64,000 nucleotides of DNA. Source: Nannocystis sp. (GTDB lineage Bacteria; Myxococcota_A; Polyangia; Nannocystales; Nannocystaceae). Numbering within the stretch: position 1 is the first letter of the stretch; each line of letters starts with the position of its first letter. Shown here piece after piece: positions 46,895 to 55,015 of this stretch. The notes beneath the pieces were generated by a model, which saw only the letters and a program-made list of their open reading frames with translations, ran no database searches and had not been told where the DNA came from. Made by a program: the position numbers and the translations under genes. The stretch lies in assembly GCF_016714285.1 (NCBI RefSeq), contig NZ_JADJNN010000038.1, positions 1 to 64,000 on the forward strand, given 5' to 3'.

Positions 46895-47590
46895 CGGCGC
46901 CACTCTAACAGCTCTTGCGGTGTCCACGTACGCGCGTGGCTGTCCCGAGGATGAGGTCACGGGCGTCGCTGGTGATGAGATCGGGCGGGGCGGGCACGAT
47001 GTGCGGCGCCTCCACCCACCACGACTCACGCCGAGCAGCCGCCCTTCGGGTTCTGCGACTTGAGCACCTGCTCGTCAGCCTCGGTCACCACCGTCGCGGC
47101 GATCTCGCTACCGCGGAGCAGGCCGAGCAGGTCGCGGGCGGCCAGCTGCTCGCCCAGCACGAGCGACGAAGCCCGGTGTACGCCGCTGGCGAGCTCCCCG
47201 TCCGGCGTGACACGGCAGCGGCCTCGACCTGCTTCCCGCGCTCCCAGCCCGACGACGTCGCGTCCGACCCCGAGCCCCCAGTCCACCGATGGCGAGAGCT
47301 CGCGCCTTCGGCCGTGGTCTCGGCGGGCCCTGGTCGAGGTGCCGTGGCGAGGCCCGGGTTGGTTGCGTCGCCGAGGCTCGGTCTCCTCTGGCCGTCTTCG
47401 GAAACGGGTGGGCACGAGCGCGCAGAAAAAAGATCCGAACGTCTGCAACACCGAGTCACTTCGAGCCGAACACCGGGAGTAGCCCCACGAGACTCGGTCG
47501 GCCATTCCGACGCACACCCAAGATCACTTCTGGTCTCAGGTGGATGCGTTGGCGCCGATACGAGCGGTAGCGCGGGGCTCCCAACAAGTC
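46895..47590. other. Gene-poor region with possible coding remnants
   Basis: 696 bp without a convincing gene. On the minus strand, 47026 to ~47230 encodes SLVLGEQLAARDLLGLLRGS and VVTEADEQVLKSQNPKGGCS before a stop, which looks like the end of a real protein but was not identified. At 46915-47000 another minus frame (PPDLITSDARDLILGTATRV) could be the end of a PIN-type toxin; evidence is weak. Confidence 0.3.
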
Positions 47591-49015
47591 ATGCACACGC
47601 TCACCGAGAGTCTCTTCCGTCTGTCTCACTTCCTTCCCACCCGGGTCTGCCAGCCCGTTCTGATGGTCACCGCCATGGCCTGCGTTGGAGCCGCCTGCGG
47701 GGGCGTGGAAGGCGTGGGTGATGAAACGGGTGGTGATGCACAGTTGGGCTACATCCCCGGCTACGCCGTCGATTGTCTGCCCGATAGCCCGAAGGAGTCA
47801 CTGGTGTGCATTCCGCAAGCGGATTGGGAGTGCCAGGCGCGCGGTAATTACATTCGGGAGTCGCTCTGCGCGAACTACTTCGGAGGTACGCCCAGCGAAT
47901 ACGATGGAAAACCCAAGATGGTCAAGGTTGACCCCGATAAGGGGGGAGCCGAGGAGCCGACGACGAGTATCTTCTGCGACAAGCTGCCGGAAGGAGTGAT
48001 CTGGAATGACCAAGCGCATGCCTCCTGCACCGACTGCAACGTGTGTACCCTGCAGCTCCAGGGGCATAACAAGTGGAGCCTCAAGCAGGGCTACGGATGG
48101 GACGAATTTGCATGGTGCCCCGGCACCTTCGATGAGATCACTGATGAGATCTGCGTCGACGGCGGTCCCATGGAACTGCCGACGACGGGTGGGGACGATG
48201 ATGGGGGAGGCATGGGCGGCACCGGCATTTGGAAGTGCTTGGGCTCGTGGACCATCTCGGGCACGATGAACGAGACCAACCTCCCCCAAACGTCGACCGA
48301 GATCTTCATGTCGCCCGAAGGCGTTCCCGATTGTGTGAATGCGACGGACGAGTCAGACGCCGAGGCCATGTGCACATCGCTTTGTGAGACGAAAAATGGA
48401 ATCTATGAGCAGGAGGCCAACAACAGCGCCTCGAAGAACTGGGTCCCATTCAACTGCGAAGAACTTGACGAGTTCACGCCGATCGAGGCCACCGATCCCT
48501 CCGAATGCTCGGGAGGAGGACCGATGGCCTTGATGGACCCAGCTCCGTTTACGGCGAACGCGACCCTGAAGATCGGGGGGTCGACCACCAGGAGTGATGA
48601 TCTGGGTGGCCTGATGGAATTCACGATCGAGGAGTGCCCTGTGACACGCCAATCATGCGACGTCTCCATCACGGAGATCCGTGCCGACGCCCGCACCGTG
48701 CATGGAGTCCACACCGATCGCTCGGGCGTCGCAGTGTCCTTCACGATCGCCGATCTTGAGGTTCGGATGCTCCAGCCGGTCCTCGGCCAGTGGGATCGGA
48801 CGACGGGAATCGTCACGTTCCCTGACAAGGACCTGTTCGCCACGATCTCGACCGGCGATATCACACTCGATGGCGGGCCGCTGAGCTCCGGTCTCGCTCG
48901 GTCCTTGTTCGAGGTCGAGGGCGCGCATGGCACATGGGATGGCCGCCAGTTGACCCTCGAACTCCCGTGGCGGAAGGATGGCGTCTCGCTGTCGCTGCAA
49001 ATCAACGCACGATGA
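47591..49015 (+). CDS. Large Cys-rich lipoprotein
   Basis: About 474 residues from ATG 47591 (a later Met at 47663 is also possible). Signal and Cys: PVLMVTAMACVGAACGG. The N-terminal half has many cysteines (ECQARGNYIRESLC, CTDCNVCTLQLQG). The C-terminal half is a beta-sandwich-like domain (ANATLKIGGSTTRSDDLGGL, GIVTFPDKDLFATISTGDIT). The same two-part layout recurs in the fragment at 52635-53426. No named family. Confidence 0.75.
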   Translation: MHTLTESLFRLSHFLPTRVCQPVLMVTAMACVGAACGGVEGVGDETGGDAQLGYIPGYAVDCLPDSPKESLVCIPQADWECQARGNYIRESLCANYFGGTPSEYDGKPKMVKVDPDKGGAEEPTTSIFCDKLPEGVIWNDQAHASCTDCNVCTLQLQGHNKWSLKQGYGWDEFAWCPGTFDEITDEICVDGGPMELPTTGGDDDGGGMGGTGIWKCLGSWTISGTMNETNLPQTSTEIFMSPEGVPDCVNATDESDAEAMCTSLCETKNGIYEQEANNSASKNWVPFNCEELDEFTPIEATDPSECSGGGPMALMDPAPFTANATLKIGGSTTRSDDLGGLMEFTIEECPVTRQSCDVSITEIRADARTVHGVHTDRSGVAVSFTIADLEVRMLQPVLGQWDRTTGIVTFPDKDLFATISTGDITLDGGPLSSGLARSLFEVEGAHGTWDGRQLTLELPWRKDGVSLSLQINAR

Positions 49016-49076
49016 CAGCGCGCGGAGGCATCACACCTCTGGACCAGTACCGCGCGCTGTGCTACACATTCTTCCG

Positions 49077-50363
49077 ATGCTGGCGCAGCAGACTTGTCGG
49101 CGGGCCATCTTCTTGACGCTCCTGTCGTCCGGGTGCGATGAAGACCCCGCAGGATGTGTCGGTGTCGCGGGCACTGCGGTCTGGGATGCATCCCCGGACC
49201 GACGACTCTGCGTCCTCGACGATCTCGTTGTGGAAGGTCGCACACCGGGAGAGCTCGGTGTGCTTGTGCGCGTCGAGGAGGTCGCCGGGTCGCTGGTGAT
49301 CCACGACAACCCGGCGCTGAAGCAACTACCGGCCTGGCCATCCTTGGTCCGGATCGGCGGCTCGCTGTCGATCTCAGCGAACTCCGAGCTGGGCACCGTG
49401 CAGGGGTTTCCCGCCCTCACTGAACTGGGCAGAGGCCTCTATGTCGCCGAGAACCCGAAGCTCGCCACCTTTGAACTCGGTGGCGCGCTGACGGTTGCCG
49501 GCTCCGTGTTCTTCGCGCTCAACCCACGGCTCACGCGAATCGCGGGCCTGGCGACGCTCGAGGAGGTCGAGCATGATGTGTATATTGGTGACAACGCTGC
49601 ACTCGAGGTCGTTGAAATGCTCGCCCTTGCCGAAGTGAGGGGCGATCTGCAGGTAGCGAACAACTTGAGTCTCCGCGAGGCGAAGTTTTCATCGCTCCGA
49701 TCTGTGGCTGGCACTTGGTCAGTCGCACACAACTCTGCCTTGAAATCACTCACTGGTTTTGCCGCGCTGGAACGCGCCTGGCTGGTTAGCATCGACGATA
49801 ACTCCGCCCTGACTGAGTTAGAATGGACGAGCACATTCGAAGTGGTGACGTCTCTAAACATTGTCGACAATGAGCGCCTCGAGCGCGTCACGGGCGGCCC
49901 AGCGGTCCATTTGGCACCGACCACCCAGGTGACCATCGCGGGCAACTCTGTGCTGGAAGACATCGTCGGCTTCACGGGAGTGAAGTCGTTGGACGGGCTC
50001 ACCATCGAGGAGAACGCCGCGCTACTCGCGGTATCGGGCTGGTCGGGCTTGGCCAGCATCTCGGGCCGCGGACTTTCCATCGCGCGTAATCCCACGCTGA
50101 CGGGCCCGGACGGGTGGTTTCCCGACCTTGCGGAGGCGAGCGCTTTGGCATTGTTTGGAAACGCGTCTCTTGAACCAATGACGGTGGACGCACTATTGGC
50201 TCATGTCGCGGTCGAGGGTGCTACACGGGTTGGCGACAACAAGGGCGAGAGTACCATCCTCGATCCATGCCCCTGGCCTCGGGATGGCATCTGCGACGCC
50301 GCGTCCGGCCGATATGGACCCGGGACGGCATTATGCCTCCTGGATTGGGAGGACTGTGCATAA
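49077..50363 (+). CDS. LRR / receptor L-domain-like lipoprotein
   Basis: 428 residues from ATG 49077. Signal: RAIFLTLLSSGCDE. About twelve irregular 22-25-residue repeats follow ('LxIxxNxxLxxLxGF..L': SLVIHDNPALKQLPAWPSLV, SLSISANSELGTVQGFPALT), like receptor L domains. The tail is CPWPRDGICDAASG...DWEDC, shared with the truncated gene at 39992. Likely a surface recognition protein. Its stop overlaps the next GTG by 8 bases. Confidence 0.82.
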   Translation: MLAQQTCRRAIFLTLLSSGCDEDPAGCVGVAGTAVWDASPDRRLCVLDDLVVEGRTPGELGVLVRVEEVAGSLVIHDNPALKQLPAWPSLVRIGGSLSISANSELGTVQGFPALTELGRGLYVAENPKLATFELGGALTVAGSVFFALNPRLTRIAGLATLEEVEHDVYIGDNAALEVVEMLALAEVRGDLQVANNLSLREAKFSSLRSVAGTWSVAHNSALKSLTGFAALERAWLVSIDDNSALTELEWTSTFEVVTSLNIVDNERLERVTGGPAVHLAPTTQVTIAGNSVLEDIVGFTGVKSLDGLTIEENAALLAVSGWSGLASISGRGLSIARNPTLTGPDGWFPDLAEASALALFGNASLEPMTVDALLAHVAVEGATRVGDNKGESTILDPCPWPRDGICDAASGRYGPGTALCLLDWEDCA

Positions 50364-51396
50364 AAATACCAAGGTCATCTTGATGCTGCCGATTCTCGCT
50401 GTGTGCGCGGTGCAGGAGGCTTGTGCAGGATCGCCCGATTCTGCTGGTGAACACGTCAAGTTCATTCTTGAGAATACGTCGCGGCAGCTGTGCGCAGGCA
50501 GTGTGCCATATTTGAACAGCTATGTGGAGCGCGTGTTCGGTTTCTTTGAGGAGCCTGTCCCAGACGCGTACATGGTGCCGGTGCACGTCGTAAACGAGTC
50601 TGCATGCCGACATGGCGCTTGTTACCGTTCCGGCGACGAGGAGGTGTTCATCGACGAACTGGATAGATCAGGTGTGCGCACGATCGGTGTACTTAGACAC
50701 GAGTTGACTCATGCAGTGATCGACCACGTTTGGGGGCAGAGCGTACCATTCTTCGGGGAGGGTCTCGCCGAGGCCCTATCGCAAACCGCAGACTGGTCGC
50801 AGATTTCAATGCAGATCATTCCTGTGGGTAAAATGTTGGATAGTGAAACCGATAGCCTCGACTACACTGCAGCGGCCCGCTTCGTACGGTTTCTGATCGA
50901 TGCCCGGGGGCTCGCGCGCTTCAAGCGGTTGTTCCAGGCCTCATCCGAGCGCACTCAGGATAGTATTCGCATGGCCTTCGTTGAGGTCTACGGCGAAGAC
51001 TTCGACACTCTGGAGGCCGAGTTTCTCTCGGGTGCGCCAAGGTGTACATTCCAGGTTGATATTTGCGAGATGGATAATGCCGAGCCGGTCGGGTCCAGTT
51101 GGTCGTTGACCTTCGCGGCGTCCTGCGACGACCCCGATTTTTACGGTAGCATCGGTCGCGAGGGTGAGAATATAGCTACACAGCGGACGATCTTCGTCGA
51201 GTCTGCGGGGGTGTATCACCTGAGTGCTTCCTCACCGGTGCTTCTCGCCCGCTGTGGTGACTGTGACGAGCAGTTCATTCCGAGTCTCGTGTATGAGGGT
51301 AACGTTCAGCTCCAGGAGGGCCCCTATACCCTGGAGGTCACGATGACCAAAGATACCGTCGTGACGCTCGAGATCCTTCGGCAGACGGACCCGTAG
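50356..51396 (+). CDS. Exported HExxH metallopeptidase-like protein (copy 1)
   Basis: 346 residues from GTG 50356, overlapping the previous stop and preceded by GGGAGGAC. Signal-like N-terminus (VILMLPILAVCAVQEACAGS). VLRHELTHAVIDHVWG carries HELTH (115-119) and FFGEGLAEALSQ supplies the downstream Glu, as in gluzincins of the Peptidase MA type. A C-terminal beta domain with several Cys follows (RCTFQVDICEMD). It could cleave or bind surface proteins. Paralogue of 51510-52631. Confidence 0.8.
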   Translation: MHKNTKVILMLPILAVCAVQEACAGSPDSAGEHVKFILENTSRQLCAGSVPYLNSYVERVFGFFEEPVPDAYMVPVHVVNESACRHGACYRSGDEEVFIDELDRSGVRTIGVLRHELTHAVIDHVWGQSVPFFGEGLAEALSQTADWSQISMQIIPVGKMLDSETDSLDYTAAARFVRFLIDARGLARFKRLFQASSERTQDSIRMAFVEVYGEDFDTLEAEFLSGAPRCTFQVDICEMDNAEPVGSSWSLTFAASCDDPDFYGSIGREGENIATQRTIFVESAGVYHLSASSPVLLARCGDCDEQFIPSLVYEGNVQLQEGPYTLEVTMTKDTVVTLEILRQTDP

Positions 51397-51509
51397 GCCA
51401 GCAGCACCGGCAGCCTTCACCACCAGTGCACCGAAGCATGTCATCTCACCCACCAGCTCCCTTGGGTCTACGTTGTTCCATGAGGTCGAGCCCATTGCCG
51501 CCAGAGGGT

Positions 51510-52631
51510 TTACTGGATACGGTCAATGATCACATCTATCGGCGCGTTGTCGCCAGGAATGAGGGGCGCGCGAATGTTGAGGAGGTAGCGCCCGGGGCCG
51601 AGGTATTGGGTGACATCGTCCTGGGAGGAGAACAAGGAGATGGACGGCACTGGCGCCGGACTGCCGATGCTGCAGCCACGGAGGCCTGCGACCGGCTCCG
51701 TTGGCCCACCTGCACTGTCAAAATGGAAGCGATACATGCCCTCCGAGGCGAGCTCGATCGGGATGGGCAGCTCGCCGGTCACGACGCCGGAGTTCCGGAG
51801 CGGGCCGGTGACATCCTCGTCTTCGCAGGTTTGCGTGAGCGTCAGCTTGAGTTGGTCGCCGACAGCCCGGACGTCTCCTTCGCAGTAGGGGTCACTAAAG
51901 GCGGTCTGCTCACGGGAGGCGATGGCGGCGAGCGCGTCGGACCACGATTCGCCGAAGCTCGCCTCGTACGTGGCGCGGACCTCCGCGAGTTTCGCATCGC
52001 GTGGGACCTCCCGCCAGAACGCCTTGAAGGCGGCGATCCCATGGCGCTCGATCGTCATGCCGACGAAGCGAGCGGCGAGCGTGTATTGTTCGCCGGACAA
52101 TGTACCCGCGTCCAGGAGACTCTCGATCGCCTGCGTGAACACCGCTGCGTCCTGAGGGGCGGCAACCCGAGGTTGGCTTGAGGCATAGCTAGCGAAGCCC
52201 TCAGTCAGTACGCGATGGGATGTGCCGAGCGTCAGCAAATGGGCGGCGTGGGCAAGCTCGTGGAGATATGCCAGGTAGATCGATTCGATCGCCGCGCCTC
52301 CAACCGTGGCCTGGGCGCAACCGGAAGCGTTGTCACTGCACGTGAGTGTGGAGTTGTCCTCCACCCACTCGTACTCGATTGAGAGAGGAGGGGGGTATGG
52401 TTCGCTCAGTAGGTCGAAAAGGAATTCGACTTGCTTGTCGGTCTCGCGCGCCAGTCCTCCACACGGGGCGAAGGGCTGGTCGCTCATGTAGCGCACATAG
52501 TGGGTCTCCAGGAAGGGACCCTCATCGGAAGTAGCCTCGCAGGCTGCACACCCGAGCGAGGCGAAGAGAATGCTGGCGCGCACGTGCCTCAAGGATCGTG
52601 GGATGGGTCGGTTGAGGCAACTGCGCGTCAT
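51510..52631 (-). CDS. Exported HExxH metallopeptidase-like protein (copy 2)
   Basis: 373 residues. The N-terminal region (RSLRHVRASILFASLGCAAC) looks like a lipoprotein signal and is encoded over the 31-bp repeat element. Motifs: YLAYLHELAHAAHLLTLG (HELAH) and VLTEGFASYASS (downstream Glu). The same C-terminal beta domain as copy 1 (TCEDEDVTGPL, ELASEGMYRFHFDSAGG). Convergent with copy 1, 113 bp apart. Confidence 0.8.
   Translation of the reverse strand: MTRSCLNRPIPRSLRHVRASILFASLGCAACEATSDEGPFLETHYVRYMSDQPFAPCGGLARETDKQVEFLFDLLSEPYPPPLSIEYEWVEDNSTLTCSDNASGCAQATVGGAAIESIYLAYLHELAHAAHLLTLGTSHRVLTEGFASYASSQPRVAAPQDAAVFTQAIESLLDAGTLSGEQYTLAARFVGMTIERHGIAAFKAFWREVPRDAKLAEVRATYEASFGESWSDALAAIASREQTAFSDPYCEGDVRAVGDQLKLTLTQTCEDEDVTGPLRNSGVVTGELPIPIELASEGMYRFHFDSAGGPTEPVAGLRGCSIGSPAPVPSISLFSSQDDVTQYLGPGRYLLNIRAPLIPGDNAPIDVIIDRIQ
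52577..52627. repeat. 31-bp element, copy 2, with 16-bp inverted arms
   Basis: CGCGCACGTGCCTCAA (52577-52592) and TTGAGGCAACTGCGCG (52612-52627) are inverted repeats with two mismatches and a 19-bp spacer. The first 31 bases match 45361-45391 with one change. Confidence 0.85.
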
Positions 52632-52634
52632 GCG

Positions 52635-53426
52635 CTAATTGCGGCCCTGGGTCGTCTCAACCTTGACCGCCCCGAAGATGGTCGGGACCTCCATCCTGAG
52701 GTCGAGCGAGCCATCCACGAGCTGACCCACCACCGCGGTCGGGTTGCGCAGCCAGAAGGTCTCCGCCCCGTTGTCGAGCAGCGCGTGGGAGGTGCCCTTC
52801 AGCTGGGCGTCGATGCGGAGCAGGAGGCTGCCTGCCGGGAACGCGACCTGGCCGTCGGGCAGGGCGATTCCGAGCGTCGGCTTCCCGAGCTGGACGCGGA
52901 GTCCGGACACACTCTTGTCGACACGACCGAGCGCGCCGAGGTCAACGTTCAGGGGAAATGCTGAGTCGGTTTGCTCGAGATCCAGACGGCCGAGGTAGAA
53001 CGGGCAGGCGTTCTCGCCGCACGCGGACGTCGAGTATTCGAGCGCGCCGCTCAGGGCCAAGGGACGACCCGACCCAATCGTCACGTCGAGCTGGAGGCCA
53101 CTCACTTTGTCCGCAGCGCTATCATCATCGGCCATGGAGTTTGGCCCCTTCGACTGGAGGTTCTCGGCGACATCGGCGCTGAACATGAGCCCGCAGTCGG
53201 TGTTGAGATCGCAGGTGACCTGGCGGTCGGGCGACTGCACACCGTCGAGCCACAGGACCTCACCACCGTATTCGGGGCCGTAGAGGTTGGGGTCGCAGTT
53301 GGTCGAGAGCGGCTCTCCGTAGGTGGGCTCGGCCGACGCCCAGCCGTCGTTCTCGCACTCGTTGTTCGGCGTGCCCAAGGTCTTCGCGCAGGTCGCCGAG
53401 CAGGCGTCGAGGATCTTCGTCATGTT
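52635..53426 (-). pseudogene. Cys-rich lipoprotein, 5'-truncated
   Basis: Encodes TKILDACSATCAKTLGTPNN, CDLNTDCGLMFSADVAENLQ and GIALPDGQVAFPAGSLLLRI. The layout (paired Cys, then a beta-sandwich-like C-terminus) matches the gene at 47591-49015. It is fused in frame to a recombinase fragment at 53427, so its signal peptide and N-terminus are lost. The frame reads as a single 319-residue chimera from 53594, but this is a junction product. Confidence 0.72.
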
Positions 53427-53756
53427 CGAACGCTGGCCGGTCTTGCTGTCGGGGAGGTTGAAGACGGCGTGCTGCCAGTCGATCATTGGCCACTTGAGGC
53501 TGATGATCTCGTCCTTGCGCAGGCCGGTGTGGGCGAGCAGCTGTAGGGCCCAGGCGCTCATCGGCTCGATGTAGCCGCGGGTGGCGACGCGCATGCGTAC
53601 ACCTTGCTGGAGAACGGTCTCGAGGCTGCGGCGCTCGTCGGGGCTCAGGAAGCGCTCGACCCGGTGCGAGGCGAAGCGCTTGGTGTTGCTGACCGGGTTG
53701 CGGATGTTGGCGAGCTCCCAGTCGCGGATGATGCGGGAGTAGGAGCTGCCGAGGCT
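53427..53756 (-). pseudogene. Tyrosine recombinase fragment, copy in the 53-kb repeat
   Basis: Directly after the fibro-slime stop codon the minus strand is open and reads SLGSSYSRIIRDWELANIRN, PVSNTKRFASHRVERFLSPD, ALQLLAHTGLRKDEIISLKW and NLPDSKTGQRS. This is the end of the core-binding domain and box I (Arg in TGLRKDE) of a XerC/phage integrase. It is uninterrupted here, but stops at the junction with the lipoprotein fragment, so box II and the Tyr are missing. Confidence 0.85.
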
Positions 53757-54035
53757 TCACTGCGGCTGGGAGCAGATGGTGGTGTCGATGCGGAAGTTCG
53801 ATTGGGTGGTGTGGCGCTCGGCGTGGAAGACGTCGAGGGTGTAGGTGAGGCCCATGGCCAGCCCGAGGTTGTCGAGGGCGACGCTGCCGGGGCTGTTGCC
53901 GTGGACACCGCCGATGTCGATGACGAGCTTCTTGTTGATGAAGACCCACACGTCGTCGTCACCCGTGAAGGTGAAGGTCTCGCCGCCGGTGTAGGTGAAT
54001 GCGGTGTGGATCTCGGTCGTGAAGTGGAAGTTGTG
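53427..54035. repeat. 0.6-kb direct repeat, copy 2
   Basis: Partner of 41122-41727, in the same orientation and 12.3 kb away. This copy has intact frames. Confidence 0.95.
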
Positions 54036-54845
54036 GTTATTTCCCTGGTTCCCGAACAGCATGTTGTCGATCGGGAAGAAGTTGTTGTTCTGGTATGAAT
54101 AGACGCCGGGCTGGATCTCTTGCAGGTCGAGGACGATCTGCGTGGATTGGTTGATGTCCTGGACGTTGTTGTACCATTGATTGAAGGTGGGGGCGTCGGT
54201 CAGCATCTTGGGGTTGCCGACCTGGTTGAAGACTGGCTTCTTGTCGACGCCGAGGTCGGGTTTGACGAGGTCCTTGACCACGCCGCAGCAGTAGGTCTCG
54301 AAGTCGGGGTGGCCGATCTTGAAGTCGCGGATCGTGGCCTTGAGCTGCAGGCCGCACTCGACGTTCTCCCCGGTGGTGCCGCTGGTGCTGTCGCCGCCGC
54401 TCGTGGAGCTGTCGGCGCCGCCGGTCGTGCCGTCCGTCGTCGAGGCGGAGAGCTGGCCGGTGCTGGTGCTGGCGGTGTCCGTGCCGGTGGTGCTCAGGTC
54501 GGTGGTGGCGCTGGAGTCCGTGTTGCTCGTCGCCGGGTTGCTGGTCGCGCTGGTGTCGGTGGTCGAGGCGGTGGCCGAGGCGGTGCCGGTGGTCACGCCG
54601 TTGGTGGCCTCCGTCTGGCCCTCGCTGACGCTGCCCTGGGTGGTGGGCTCGCTGTTGCTGTTGCTGTTGCTGACGCTGCCCTGGGTGGTGGGCTCGCTGT
54701 CGCTGTTGCTGGCGCTGGTGTCGGAGCCGCCGCTCGAGCCCTGGGTGGCGCTGGCAGATCCGCCGGTGTTGTCGCCGCAGCCGAGGCTGAGCGCGAGGCT
54801 CATGGGCAGCGCGCAACCAAGGAGCTTCATTGTATTTTTCACCAT
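53757..54845 (-). CDS. Fibro-slime domain lipoprotein
   Basis: About 362 residues from ATG 54845. Signal and lipobox: LPMSLALSLGCGD. Then ~130 residues of Ser/Thr/Gly/Asn-rich spacer (TTQGSVSNSNSNSEPTTQGS). The C-terminal ~200 residues match the fibro-slime domain: LKATIRDFKIGHPDFETYCC, KPVFNQVGNPKMLTDAPTFN and TFTGDDDVWVFINKKLVID. Such domains occur in extracellular carbohydrate-binding or slime-associated proteins. The stop adjoins a recombinase fragment. Confidence 0.9.
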   Translation of the reverse strand: MVKNTMKLLGCALPMSLALSLGCGDNTGGSASATQGSSGGSDTSASNSDSEPTTQGSVSNSNSNSEPTTQGSVSEGQTEATNGVTTGTASATASTTDTSATSNPATSNTDSSATTDLSTTGTDTASTSTGQLSASTTDGTTGGADSSTSGGDSTSGTTGENVECGLQLKATIRDFKIGHPDFETYCCGVVKDLVKPDLGVDKKPVFNQVGNPKMLTDAPTFNQWYNNVQDINQSTQIVLDLQEIQPGVYSYQNNNFFPIDNMLFGNQGNNHNFHFTTEIHTAFTYTGGETFTFTGDDDVWVFINKKLVIDIGGVHGNSPGSVALDNLGLAMGLTYTLDVFHAERHTTQSNFRIDTTICSQPQ

Positions 54846-55015
54846 AGTTGCCCAGCTTACAGAGCTGGGGCCGGGGCGCAACGGGTGTTCTCACGGGGTC
54901 GCGCGGCGGCCTGTGAGCCGCTCACGCGTCCGGGTGAGACGTGGGGCGCTGGCGCGCTGACAAGGCTCTTGGGGCAGGTTGACGCGCGGGGTTGCGACCT
55001 GGTCCTTGGGACATG
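54846..55015. other. Short intergenic region with repeat-like motif
   Basis: Contains CCTTGGGACATGTCAG-type sequence near 55000, similar to CTTCGGGACAGGT repeats near 59.35-59.48 kb. The fibro-slime promoter is presumably here. No gene seen. Confidence 0.3.

Noticed and set aside
46915..47720. 268-codon plus-strand frame before the Cys-rich lipoprotein
   Set aside because: Arg/Ser/Pro-rich with no motif and it overlaps the better supported start of the lipoprotein in another frame.
52635..53594. A single 319-aa recombinase-lipoprotein fusion gene
   Set aside because: The recombinase part is identical to a fragment elsewhere and the lipoprotein part lacks its signal peptide, so the open frame is a recombination junction rather than a designed fusion.
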